Below, in pieces: positions 23,572 through 32,993 of a stretch of 64,000 bases of DNA. Each line of letters begins with the position of its first letter. The first letter of the stretch is position 1. The translations under genes and the position numbers were made by a program. A model generated the notes under the pieces. The model did not search any database. It was not told the origin of the DNA and saw only the letters and a program-made list of their open reading frames with translations. This DNA is from Spiroplasma corruscae (GTDB lineage: Bacteria > Bacillota_I > Bacilli_A > Mycoplasmatales > Mycoplasmataceae): NCBI RefSeq assembly GCF_002237575.1, contig NZ_CP022535.1:930001-994000 (forward strand). Reading direction: 5' to 3'.

Positions 23572-24097
23572 TTATTTTTACTGATGAATTTTTAGCCTTA
23601 CTGTCAAGTAACTTAAATAGTTCATCTAATGTTTCTACATTAGAACTATCTATTATGCTTGCAATTTTTGCAATTGATAAACCAGACGTTGAATATTCTT
23701 CTAATTTAGTTATATCAGTGTCTTTTAGTTTATAATTAAGTTTATTTTCAATTATCTTATAGTTTTCTTTATTCTTTGTTTTAGTATATTCATCTTCAAT
23801 TTTTACAAGTAGTTTATTAAATAAGGGTGATAAGTCTAAAATTGTTTTCTTAGACTTAATAACAATTTTTATATTACTATTTTTTAATAAGTTAGATATT
23901 TCTTGTTCAATTTTATCACTAGTTAATGTCATGTAATTTGATAATTGTATTGGTGTGAAGTTTTTTTGCTCTTCTGTAGAAAGTTCCATTATTAGCAACA
24001 ATATAGAAAGTTGGTTTTCATTTATACCTACTTTTTTGTAGTTTAATATTAGAAGAGTTTTTTTATTAATTAATCCATCTTTAAATAATTTATTCAT
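23558..24097 (-). CDS. dnaD: DnaD-like replication initiation protein
   Basis: 179 residues. The N-terminal part fits the DnaD winged-helix domain ('NYKKVGINENQLSILLLIMEL' region, then 'FTPIQLSNYMTLT'), and the C-terminal part (about 115-170) has the helical 'EEYSTSGLSIAKIASII' form of the DnaD/DnaB tail. It likely helps load the replicative helicase. No clear ribosome site precedes ATG 24097; the gene begins right after the hup terminator T-run. The recU neighbourhood supports the call, since the two are often close in Firmicutes. Assignment is moderate. Confidence 0.65.
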   Translation of the reverse strand: MNKLFKDGLINKKTLLILNYKKVGINENQLSILLLIMELSTEEQKNFTPIQLSNYMTLTSDKIEQEISNLLKNSNIKIVIKSKKTILDLSPLFNKLLVKIEDEYTKTKNKENYKIIENKLNYKLKDTDITKLEEYSTSGLSIAKIASIIDSSNVETLDELFKLLDSKAKNSSVKITMYN

Positions 24098-24104
24098 TTT
24101 TCAT

Positions 24105-24138
24105 AAAAAAAATTAAAAGTTACCTAAGCAACCTTTAA
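24105..24138 (-). terminator. intrinsic terminator of hup
   Basis: Nine-pair stem TTAAAAGTT / AACCTTTAA (one G-T pair in RNA), 8-base loop, and a run of eight T on the minus strand. It lies 10 bases after the hup stop and just before the dnaD-like start. Confidence 0.75.
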
Positions 24139-24148
24139 TATTGTAAAA

Positions 24149-24424
24149 CTATTTAGCAACTGCATCTTTCAATTGTTTAGCTGCTTTAAACTTAGCAACA
24201 GTTGTAGCTGCTATTTTAATTTTTTCACCAGTTGCTGGATTAACACCTTCACGAGCTGCTCTATCACTTGTTAAGAATTTACCAAATCCTGCGATTTGTA
24301 CTTCCTCTTTACTTGTTAAAGCTTTTGTTATCTCATCAAATACATAACTAACCATTTTTTCTGCATCTGCTTTAGAAGTGCTAAAATTCACTGATAATTT
24401 TTCTGATAATTCTTTTTTTGTCAT
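24149..24424 (-). CDS. hup: HU family DNA-binding protein
   Basis: 91 residues, the family length. It starts MTKKELSEKL and carries the dimer helices followed by the DNA-binding arm 'GFGKFLTSDRAAREGVNPATGEKI', closely matching the HU signature, and ends 'FKAAKQLKDAV'. It bends and compacts DNA. Last gene of the cmk-der-gpsA-hup run (23 bases behind gpsA), ending at a clear terminator. Confidence 0.95.
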   Translation of the reverse strand: MTKKELSEKLSVNFSTSKADAEKMVSYVFDEITKALTSKEEVQIAGFGKFLTSDRAAREGVNPATGEKIKIAATTVAKFKAAKQLKDAVAK

Positions 24425-24447
24425 AGTAATTCTACCCCTTATTGTAT

Positions 24448-25455
24448 CTATACTACCGTAGCAAACTTAAAGAAACTGTTAATAAGATTACTAGGGTTAA
24501 GATTATTGTATAGTATTTTATACATTATTTCAAACAATGGTGTATCAATTTTATACTTTTCCATTAACTTAAATGCTACTTTTGCAGAGGCTACCCCTTC
24601 TACTGTTTTTTTATGATATTTTAAGGCAGTCGCAGCACTATTGTTTTCAGCGATTGCCATTCCTAAAGAAAAATTTCTTGATTTAAAAGAAGAGCAAGTT
24701 AGGATCAAATCTCCTAAAGTTGCAAAATTCATAAATGTAGTCATTTCTGCTCCAAACACTTTAGCGAACTTATATATTTCTGCATTTCCAATAGTTATAA
24801 GCGAAGCTCTGGCATTATCAGAAGCACTATATCCTTGTAATATACCACTAGCAATAGCAATAACATTTTTTAATGCCGCTGAGACTTCACAACCAGCAAT
24901 ATCAGTAGTGCTTTTAACTATGAAATATTCATTACTAAATAAATTAGCTATGAAATCTGCAAATACTTTATCTTTACTACATGACATTATGCAAGTAGGT
25001 TTTCTTAAAATAACTTCAATAGCAACAGAAGGTCCATACAAAGCACCAAAATTTTTCATTACATTTTTATTTTCTAATTTTTTAATAATTTTATTACTTA
25101 ATAGATCTAAATTCTCCTCATCAAGACCTTTAGCAATATTTATAATAGACATCTTACGCTTGCCATATTTTAATATATTATCTAATGCACTATCTAATGC
25201 AAATGTAGGTACACTTAAGATTACAACTTCTGCTTTTTCAATTGCAACAGGAAAGTCGTTGGTTGCTTTAATATTTTCATTAATAATTAGATCTCTAAAA
25301 AATGCTGAATTTATATGGTTATCATTTATATCATTCACTTGACTATTTTCAATACCGTGCATAATTACATTATGTCCGTTATCAGTTAATACATTAGCTA
25401 ATACTGTACCATAAGCACCTGTACCAATAATGGTAATATTTTTACTTGATTGCAT
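24448..25455 (-). CDS. gpsA: glycerol-3-phosphate dehydrogenase (NAD(P)+)
   Basis: 335 residues. The N-terminal Rossmann motif is GTGAYGTVLANVL; 'GPSVAIEV' and the substrate-binding 'SAALKNVIAIASGI' with the catalytic Lys follow, then the C-terminal helical domain. It reduces dihydroxyacetone phosphate to glycerol-3-phosphate for phospholipids. ATG 25455 directly follows the TAA of der, so translation is probably coupled. In Firmicutes der-gpsA-hup is a conserved gene order, supporting the assignment. Confidence 0.95.
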   Translation of the reverse strand: MQSSKNITIIGTGAYGTVLANVLTDNGHNVIMHGIENSQVNDINDNHINSAFFRDLIINENIKATNDFPVAIEKAEVVILSVPTFALDSALDNILKYGKRKMSIINIAKGLDEENLDLLSNKIIKKLENKNVMKNFGALYGPSVAIEVILRKPTCIMSCSKDKVFADFIANLFSNEYFIVKSTTDIAGCEVSAALKNVIAIASGILQGYSASDNARASLITIGNAEIYKFAKVFGAEMTTFMNFATLGDLILTCSSFKSRNFSLGMAIAENNSAATALKYHKKTVEGVASAKVAFKLMEKYKIDTPLFEIMYKILYNNLNPSNLINSFFKFATVV

Positions 25456-26772
25456 TTAATTTCTCCTATCTCTAAAAATTATTTTAATTGGAACTCCGGA
25501 AAAATCAAAATGTTGCCTAATTTGATTTTCCAAAAACCTTTTATATGAAAAATGAGCATATGATGGATCATTTACAAATAATACAAATGTTGGTATATAT
25601 GCCTCTACCTGGGATGAATAATATATTCTTAATCTTCCTCCATTGTGACTTGGGGACGGGTTAATTAACTGTGCCTTATTAAATATTTCATTTAGGACAC
25701 TAGTTTTAATTCTTTTTTTAAGGTTTTGATTAACATTTTCAATTATGTCAAAAACTTTATTAACTCTTATTTTTTCCGTAGCTGAAATAAACAAAATTTT
25801 AGCATAACTTAGATATTTAAAATAAGATCTTATTTCCTCTTCTTTTTTATTCATTGAATTAGAATCTTTTTTTTGAACTAAGTCTCATTTATTTGCAATT
25901 ATAATAATAGGTTTGCTCTCCTGGAATGCAAAACCACCAATGTTAGAATCATGATCAGTAATTGGAAGACTAATATCAAGCATTAATAATACAACGTCAG
26001 ATTTATTTATACTTGTAATTGATCTTATGTAACTATACTTTTCTAAATTTTCATAAATTTTACCTTTTTTTCTTAACCCAGCAGTATCTATAATAAGAAA
26101 CTTTTTATTATTTACTAATATTGAACTATCAACTGCATCTATTGTTGTACCAGGTATATCTGAAACAATCATTCTTTTTTCACCTAATAATGAATTTACA
26201 AAGCTTGACTTACCGACATTAGGCTTACCTACCACAGATACTTTTATGCTCTCGTCTTCTTTAATATCATCAGAGTTAGGAAGGTTTTGAGTTATCCTAT
26301 CAAGTAAATCACCAACTCCGATACCATGAGTTGATGAAACTAAAACTGGCTCACCAAGTCCTAATGACAAATATTCATAAGAGTTATTAAAATCATCTTT
26401 CTTATCATATTTATTAATTACTAAAATAATAGGTTTGTTAGTTTTATAAAGTATTTTAAGAACAGCATTGTCTTCAGGGCATATTCCATCTTTATAATTT
26501 AAGACAAATAAAATAAGATCCGCTTCTTTAATTGCAATTTCAGCTTGCATTTTTATTTCCTTTGCAAACTTTGTATCTTGTAGTGTAATACCTCCAGTAT
26601 CAATTAATATAAATGGTACCGTTAATCACTCAGCATCACCATATAATCTATCTCTTGTAACACCTGGAACATCTTCAACAATTGATTTTTTCTCTTTTAT
26701 TATTCTATTAAAAAGTGTAGATTTGCCAACGTTAGGTCTACCAACAATTGCTACTATTCCTTTTTTTTTCAT
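25456..26772 (-). CDS. der: ribosome-associated GTPase Der (EngA)
   Basis: 438 residues with TGA-Trp at 25885 and in the first domain. Two tandem GTPase domains carry G1 motifs GRPNVGKST (residues about 10-18) and GKPNVGKSS, with DTGG / [10 protein letters not shown] and NKYD / NKWD motifs. A KH-like domain ends '[15 protein letters not shown]'. The protein is needed for 50S subunit assembly. It lies 12 bases after cmk and abuts gpsA. Confidence 0.95.
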
Positions 26773-26784
26773 AAATGAACCTCT

Positions 26785-27450
26785 TTATTCTATCGATTTA
26801 ACTTTTTCTATAACTTTTTCAACAGCTTCATTTATTGTTAAAAAACTTGTATCAAATACTCAAGCGCTGTCAGCAACTTTTAAAGCACCGATAGATCTAT
26901 TTTTATCATTTTCATCTCTTTTATAAATACTATTGTAAATTTCTTCATAGTTATTTGGAATAATATTGTTTTGGTTGTTTTGTTCAAACCTTCTTTTAGC
27001 TCTTGCCTCAATTGAGCAATCAAAATATATCTTTAAATCAGCATTTGGTAAAACAACTGTTGTAATATCTCTTCCAACCATTATAATACTTTTATTAAAT
27101 GCTATTTTTCTTTGACTATTAACCATAAATTCTCTTACTTTAATATTATTTGCTACATACTTAATGTTTTTAACCACATCGTACGAAGTTAATAACTTAT
27201 CATAATTTTCACCATTAATTATTGGTTCACTTGAATCATTTAATTCAAAATTAAAGCTATGCAATAAACCTTCCATTATGTCAGAGTTTTTAAAATCAAT
27301 ATTATTTTTTAGACAAAACAATGTAAATGCCCTATACATTAGACCAGTATCAAAGAAAGTAATATTTAACTTTTCTGATACTAATTTCATAATTGTACTT
27401 TTACCACTACCTGCAGTACCATCTACTGCTACTCTAATCATTTTCTTCAT
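26785..27450 (-). CDS. cmk: cytidylate kinase
   Basis: 221 residues, normal for the family. ATG 27450 follows AGAGGT; a reading further upstream has no ribosome site. The P-loop is DGTAGSGKST, followed by 'FFDTGLMYRAF' and 'VGRDITTVVLPNADLKIYFD', all typical of CMP kinase. It phosphorylates CMP and dCMP. One TGA-Trp is at 26860. It follows the tail-anchored protein gene by eight bases. Confidence 0.94.
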
Positions 27451-27458
27451 TAATACCT

Positions 27459-28151
27459 CTAAAAATCTATAAATATAGGAATAACTATTGACAATATCAT
27501 TACAAAAAAAACCAAAAGTATTAAAGGCAATACTCATTTAATTTTTGTACTCTTTATTTTAGGATTATACGCTTTTAAAAGTTTATTTTGGTATACTTCA
27601 ACTTTACCTTGCACTTCTACAAGCATTGTATTTGTAGATCTTTTATCCTGTGATCTCATTTGATGAACGGTTGTCATTGAAATATTATTTGGTAACTGTG
27701 TTTTATTTAGTTGCTTATTTTTCAATTTTTCAATGCTTCTTTGAAAAATTTGTTGATTTCTTCCAATGTTTTCATAATACAACTTATACTTTTCATTTCT
27801 TAATATAATTTTTTGTTCATCTTTGTTTTTATTAAGAGGCACTTCACTTTTTGATATATTATTATCATTTATTTTTTTTAATTCAGCTATTTCTCTTTTT
27901 AAGTCATATTTTATTTCATCAGATATAAAATTAGATGTTTTATCTTTATCTAAATAAGGTTTTTCAAACTGATGTTTTTTATCAAAATAATCCAGTTTTT
28001 CTTTAAAAAAATTAAGGTCAATTTCTTTTAATCTTTCAAAAGTAGAATTTATTATTGATTTATCGTTTTGTAGCTGTTTATTATAAATAATATCTTTTTT
28101 TACTTTATCGTGCAACTCCTTGTTGCGCGTCATTCTTGACTGATTTGCCAT
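27459..28151 (-). CDS. predicted C-tail-anchored membrane protein, unknown function
   Basis: 230 residues. The first 205 are highly charged, Lys/Glu/Asn-rich and partly coiled-coil-like (for example around 'KEKLDYFDKKH' and 'ELKKINDNN'). A TGA-Trp at 27534 starts a single hydrophobic C-terminal helix (VLPLILLVFFVMILSIVI). The body is therefore probably cytoplasmic and held to the membrane by its tail. First gene of the cmk-der-gpsA-hup cluster. No family recognised. Confidence 0.75.
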
Positions 28152-28240
28152 TAAACACCTCTATGCTCTTATTATTATAAATTAAATGACTTAATAATTA
28201 AAATTATTGTAATATATTACTATATTAAAGGAGAAATATT

Positions 28241-28420
28241 ATGAAAAAAACTTGAATAGATAAAGATTTATGTATTGGTTGTATGGCTTGCGTTGAAATA
28301 GATGAAAGCGAAACTCTTTTCATGGATGAAGATGGTCTGGCAGAGGCAAAAGAAAATAATCTTGAATTAAAAGAGTGCCAAATGGTTTGTCCTACAAGCG
28401 CAGTCAAAATAAAAGAATAG
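28241..28420 (+). CDS. single-cluster [4Fe-4S] ferredoxin
   Basis: 59 residues starting at ATG 28241 with AAAGGAG upstream; residue 5 is a TGA-Trp. The cluster ligands are CIGCMAC near residues 11-17 and the last Cys in QMVCPTSAV. The protein is acidic and very short, as expected of one-cluster ferredoxins in this group. Its redox partner is not evident; the MEP enzyme IspG at 39825 needs a low-potential electron donor and is one candidate. Easily missed because the longer reverse-strand frame here is a shadow. Confidence 0.88.
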
Positions 28421-28533
28421 ATAAAATATATAATTTTGCTTATAAACGAACATAATGATTTAAAATATCATTTTACATCATTTTTATTAATTAAATATTA
28501 TTTTAATCATGAAATAATAGAATTTTTAATGTG

Positions 28534-28557
28534 GTCTTTTTTAAAAGACTTTTTTTA
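28534..28557 (+). terminator. intrinsic terminator of the ferredoxin gene
   Basis: Stem GTCTTTT / AAAAGAC with a TT loop core and a following run of T. It lies about 115 bases after the ferredoxin stop. Confidence 0.75.
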
Positions 28558-28671
28558 ATTCTCCACTTTACTTAATTACCTTACAATGTTCTTATAAAGA
28601 TTTATTATAATAATAAAAATATAAAACCACTTTTTTAATTATTTTAATCTTGTTCAAATATAATTATAATT

Positions 28672-28697
28672 AAAAAAACCAGTAATTTTATTACTGG
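28672..28697 (-). terminator. intrinsic terminator of mreB
   Basis: Stem CCAGTAAT / ATTACTGG with a 3-base loop and, on the minus strand, a seven-T run. It lies about 80 bases after the mreB stop. Confidence 0.82.
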
Positions 28698-28779
28698 TAT
28701 AATTAGATTTTCTATTTTTTATATATTTAGTTAGCACGATACAAATTAAATAAAATAATGAATTTATTTTCTTAGAATA

Positions 28780-29808
28780 TTAGAAAGTGCTTTCATTTCT
28801 AAATTTTTGTTCTTTTAGCATGTCATATACTTCACTTTCAAATTTTCGAGTTCCATTTATAACTGCCATCAGTGGGTTTTCTGCAATTTTACATGGTAAT
28901 TGTAATGTGTCTGCAAAATACTTATCGATTCCTTTTATTAAAGCTGTCCCTCCACATAATACGATACCATTTCTAAATATATCTCCAGCTAATTCTGGTG
29001 GTGTTTCTTCTAAAACTTGTACTACTAAATCAATGATTTTTGATAAAGGAATTTTCAATACCTCTCTCATCTCTTGTGGTGTGACTTCAATTTCTCTTGG
29101 TAAACCTGAAACTACATCACGTCCATATAGCTTTATTGATCTTTCGTCAGGGTATTTTGATAAAGAACCGATTTTAATTTTTGCTTGTTCAGCTGATTTA
29201 ATTCCTATTTCAAGACCATACTGAGCCTTTACAAATTTTAATACTTCTTCATTTAATAAATTACCTGCTATTTTTATAGATTTTGAAAGAACGATTTCAC
29301 CAGCTGATAACACAGCAGCATCCGAAGTTCCTCCGCCCATATCAACTACTAAGTGTCCTGAAGGTGCATCGACTCTTACACCACCACCGATTGCAGCCAT
29401 TTTAACTTCCTCTTCTACAAAAACATCCGCTGCTCCTAAATTAAGTGCAATTTTTTTCAATGCGCTTTTTTCAAGTTCAGTCACAACAGATGGGCATGCC
29501 ATTAATATAACTGAGTTTTTTAAATACTTTTCAATTCTTAATTTTTTAAAAATATAGTTTAACTGTGCCTGTGTTGCTTTTGCATCAGTTATAACCCCAT
29601 TGACCATCGGTCTAATTATTCTAAGGTTTTTATTTGCTTTACCTATCATTTTATAGGCTTCGTTTCCAACAGCTACAATTCTATTTTCTGGAATTTTATA
29701 TGCAACAATTGAAGGTTCATTATAAATAACACCTTGTCCAGAGATATAAACTAATGTATAAGCTGTTCCTAAATCTAAAGAAACATAAATTGGTTTTTTA
29801 CTTGCCAT
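28780..29808 (-). CDS. mreB: MreB actin-like cytoskeletal protein
   Basis: 342 residues; ATG 29808 (MASKKP) follows GAGGAAAAAC. Actin-fold motifs are present: phosphate 1 'SLDLGTAYTLVY', connect 1, phosphate 2 'VVDMGGGTSDAAVL' and the adenosine motif 'GIVLCGGTALIKG'. In Spiroplasma several MreB paralogues act with fibril protein in the helical ribbon that drives kinking motility; which paralogue this is cannot be told by eye. Its presence is the main argument that the organism is a Spiroplasma. It is a single-gene unit ending at a terminator. Confidence 0.95.
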   Translation of the reverse strand: MASKKPIYVSLDLGTAYTLVYISGQGVIYNEPSIVAYKIPENRIVAVGNEAYKMIGKANKNLRIIRPMVNGVITDAKATQAQLNYIFKKLRIEKYLKNSVILMACPSVVTELEKSALKKIALNLGAADVFVEEEVKMAAIGGGVRVDAPSGHLVVDMGGGTSDAAVLSAGEIVLSKSIKIAGNLLNEEVLKFVKAQYGLEIGIKSAEQAKIKIGSLSKYPDERSIKLYGRDVVSGLPREIEVTPQEMREVLKIPLSKIIDLVVQVLEETPPELAGDIFRNGIVLCGGTALIKGIDKYFADTLQLPCKIAENPLMAVINGTRKFESEVYDMLKEQKFRNESTF

Positions 29809-29862
29809 GTTTTTCCTCGCTCTTATAATATACAAATAGATTTTATCAAATAAAAGCAAGAA

Positions 29863-30738
29863 TTATTTAAATATATGGTTAATTTTTTTCATTTGTGGTT
29901 CTAAAACACCAAATAGTGAATAACAAATTGTAAATCTAGCAACTTCTATACCTAAAATTATAAATGTGTAAACTCATAACTTATTTGAGAAAACTCCTCA
30001 ATCAACATGATCGTGGTCATGATCTTCTGTTTCATGAAATTTTTGTATTATACTAAATAAATTATTTTCTTCATGATGATGTTCTTCTAATGTACTTGAG
30101 TTTAAATATATTACCAATACATTAATCATTGTAAATATAACAACCACAACAGGTATAAATGCAACAATTGGCATTCATCTTTTAAATATATCTTTTTTAT
30201 TATTTGGGTCTTTGTGAGTATATGAATTTTTAAATATGAAATAATAAAATAATCACAATACCCATATTACCAAGAAGTATCCAAATGAATCAACCATAGT
30301 TGAAAGTGGGTTGTGAATTGCACCTCCACCGTGAATAAGCATATGTATTCATGGAACTATAAATCCAATCAAACTACTAAATACTGGCCCTAAACTACCT
30401 ATTGATAAGGTAATTACTAATATATCTAAAAACCTTGTTGGTAAAATAACCCCATCGATTGGGATAATTAGGTGTTCAATGTACATATCTAATGAAGTAG
30501 CAGCAATTGCTATAGCTAATATCATACCTGATAAAGTTAGTCTAAAAGTTAAATTTCGCTTTGATGTATAAATACTTGTTTTTCAGTTAAAATCTTCCTC
30601 TTTAACATCATCGTGATTTCCAAACATATCAAAATGATGTTCATCATGATAATGATCTTTTTTATTGTCTTTATCATTATGTTCTGAAACAATGTGTTCA
30701 GAATTATCTTTATTATCTTTTGAATTATTATTTTCCAT
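29863..30738 (-). CDS. ECF transporter S-component-like membrane protein with His-rich cytoplasmic segments
   Basis: 291 residues; ATG 30738 follows AGGAGG. The N-terminal 50 residues are Asp/His/Lys/Asn-rich with DHYHDEHH. About six membrane helices follow, with 'LTFRLTLSGMILAIAIA' and 'FLDILVITLSIGSLGPVFSSLIGFIVPWIH', resembling energy-coupling-factor substrate-binding subunits. A loop near 210-250 contains EEHHHEE and HDHDHDH. The shared ATPases and EcfT are not in the window. The His clusters suggest a metal or a metal-linked substrate, which is inference. It lies 65 bases after the ECF-like gene at 30804. Confidence 0.6.
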
Positions 30739-30803
30739 TAATATTTCCTCCTAGAAAATATTATAAACTAAATTATAAAAATTATAAATATTAATTATAA
30801 AAA

Positions 30804-31511
30804 TTATAATTTAGGTACAATTTTTTCTAATACCTCTTGAATAGAAACATAAATTATAAAATTAATACTATATTTTAATAAATTAAAACCAAATATTATA
30901 GAACCATATAAAGGCCAGTTTAAATTTAAGCTCTCCAAAAATTTACTTGCAGACTCATAATAACCAAGAAAATAAATATACATTGGTAATAGAAACAAGA
31001 AATTTAATACCACGTTTATTAATCCTACTGAAATAATAGTAATTATAATGGATAGACTTGGTAATAGATATTTATAAACTTTTTTATCAAACTTTATTAT
31101 TCTTGTAAAAATATGATGAAAGCAAATATATAATCATAAAGCTAATAAATCTGAAATATTCAAACTGATAAGTCCAACAAAATCTATATCTAATCACCCA
31201 AATCTTAATCAAGTACCAATAAAAACAATTAACGAAGCATAGAATGAGTTAATTAATCTTCAACATAGTATATAAGTTATAAAACTTAACTCAATTTTAA
31301 GAAATCCTAAAAAAGCAATTTTTGTAAATATTAAAAAACATATAAATGATAAAATAACATTTATCGCTAATAAAAGCGATAAATGCGTAATTTTTTTTGT
31401 TGAAAGCTTAAAGTACTCAAGTCTCATTGACTTTAACTTTTTTATTTTTAAGTCTAAATCCTCATCACTTAGGTTATCAAATAAGTTATTTTTTTTATTC
31501 CCATTTTTCAT
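30804..31511 (-). CDS. ECF transporter S component, vitamin-type (RibU or FolT-like)
   Basis: 235 residues with TGA-Trp at 31260 and others. A Lys-rich N-terminal segment of about 45 residues precedes six membrane helices. The features 'THLSLLLAINVILSF', 'FLKIELSFITYIL' (compare the LKIDFS-type motif of S components) and 'VVLNFLFLLPMYIY' fit the riboflavin or folate binders. It would capture a vitamin and pair with a shared ECF module. Substrate uncertain. It is followed on the same strand by the His-rich S-component-like gene. Confidence 0.65.
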
Positions 31512-31570
31512 AAATAACCCTCTTTTCTATAATAATAATATAAAATAAATTTGTATTAAAGGAGCAAAAA

Positions 31571-32134
31571 ATGAAAAAAAATATTATTAATGTAATTATT
31601 GAAAATCCTAAAGGAAGTACAAATAAATTTGAATATGATGTTCTAACAAAAAGCATTACATTAGATAGAGTGCTTTATGGTGCTAATTTCTACCCTGGTG
31701 AATATGGATTTATAGATGAAACACTTGATTGAGATGGTGACCCACTTGATGTTATATCACTTGCAACATACCCTACTTTTCCAGGGGTTCAAGTAAGAGT
31801 AAGAATCTTAGGTTCAATTAGGATGATTGACAACGGAGAAATTGATACTAAACTGTTTGGTGTATTTAATGATGATCCAAGATTCAATGGATATGAAACA
31901 CTAAAAGATGTTCCACAACATTTGAAAGACGAAATAGAAAATTTCTTTCTTCAATATAAGGCATTACAAAATAAAGAAGTTAAGATCAATGGTTGAGGAG
32001 ATATTGATGAAGCGTTAAAAGAGGTAGAAGAATGTAAAGAAAGATATTTAGAATACAAGGATAGATATCTTCAACCAGGTGGAAGAGAAGAAATTTTAAA
32101 AGAATGAAAAGAAAAAGGTCTTGGTCAAGGTTAA
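31571..32134 (+). CDS. ppa: inorganic pyrophosphatase (soluble, family I)
   Basis: 187 residues starting at ATG 31571 behind AAAGGAG. The family I signature DGDPLDV with its metal-binding Asp residues is clear, with 'YPGEYGFI' before it and 'DDPR' and 'FFLQYKALQNKEVKINGW' after. It hydrolyses pyrophosphate and so pulls biosynthetic reactions forward. TGA-Trp codons occur in 'LDWDGD'. Single-gene unit, divergent from the ECF-like gene and ending at a strong hairpin. Confidence 0.96.
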
Positions 32135-32182
32135 AAAAACATTTATTAGGTTACAAGTGTAACTAAATAAATGTTTTTTTTA
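32133..32182. terminator. bidirectional intrinsic terminator
   Basis: Long stem AAAACATTTATT / AATAAATGTTTT with a further GGTTAC / GTAAC inner pairing, flanked by A-run and T-run. It serves ppa (+) and the convergent membrane-protein gene (-), overlapping the stops of both. Confidence 0.88.
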
Positions 32183-32977
32183 TAAAAATGTAAATGGTCC
32201 TAAAAACTTCATATTTGATGTTTTACTATTAAACCTAAATATTTTAAGGTTTATTCTTTGAATATTGTTCGAATATACTCTTGCTGCAGAAATATCATGT
32301 TTATAACTTGTGCAATATTGATCAACAAACGCTATAATTTCTATTTCAAACTTTGCCTCTAGTATACTTTTTAATCTATTTACATAAAATATATTAATTA
32401 ATAATACTAAAAATGAAGTGATACAGATTATCTGAATAATTGGATATGATATTAAAAAGTTCATAATTGGATTAGCAATTAGATCAACTGGGTTTGTAAA
32501 TATAAAATAGTTTATTAAATATAACAAGAAACTAAGAAATACAAATAAATAATATATAATAGAAAGAAATAATGGCATAATTACCGAGATAAAGTTAAAC
32601 TTCTTTATATACTTATCTTTCTGATATAATTTTACATTGTATCAAATACTTGCAATAATATAATCAAGTTCATAACCAACACTTGGCATAAATCATTTTG
32701 GTATTTGTATAGTTTTTTGTCTTTTATTTAACATTTGATAAATTCTTTGATAACTATCTTTATTTGCATATTCAATATTTAAATCTGTTGCTTTTAAATA
32801 GGTTTTTAAATTCTGAATGATTTCTTCAATTTTACTTGTAGATATATTAGAATCTGGTGAATTAATTTCCATTATTTGATATCTCGAGTATAGAAAAGTA
32901 TAAATTAATTTCAAAGAAAAAATACAAATTAAAGATGAGACTATTGCAACTAATAAAATTTTGTCTAAATCTGTCAA
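32180..32977 (-). CDS. membrane protein, possibly a degenerate YugP-type zinc peptidase homologue
   Basis: 265 residues if it starts at TTG 32977, which has AGAGGT seven bases upstream; an ATG at 33013 would overlap the end of glpX. TGA-Trp at 32693 joins the two halves. One N-terminal helix, a soluble part (about 25-90), then about three helices and a hydrophilic end. The layout, and 'IQIPKWFMPSVGYELDYIIAS' before the second helix group, resembles YugP/zinc-peptidase-2 proteins, but the HEVGHA motif is replaced by WYNVKL. That likeness is weak and by eye. It is cotranscribed with glpX. Confidence 0.6.
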
Positions 32978-32993
32978 AATAATACCTCTTTTT

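Larger units (their letters stand above)
28421..28779. other. convergent intergenic region with two terminators
   Basis: About 360 AT-rich bases between ferredoxin (+) and mreB (-). Apart from the two hairpins listed separately, I see no gene. Confidence 0.5.

Noticed and set aside
28225-28407. Minus-strand 60-residue frame
   Set aside because: Shadow of the ferredoxin gene, whose cluster Cys and ribosome site are clear.
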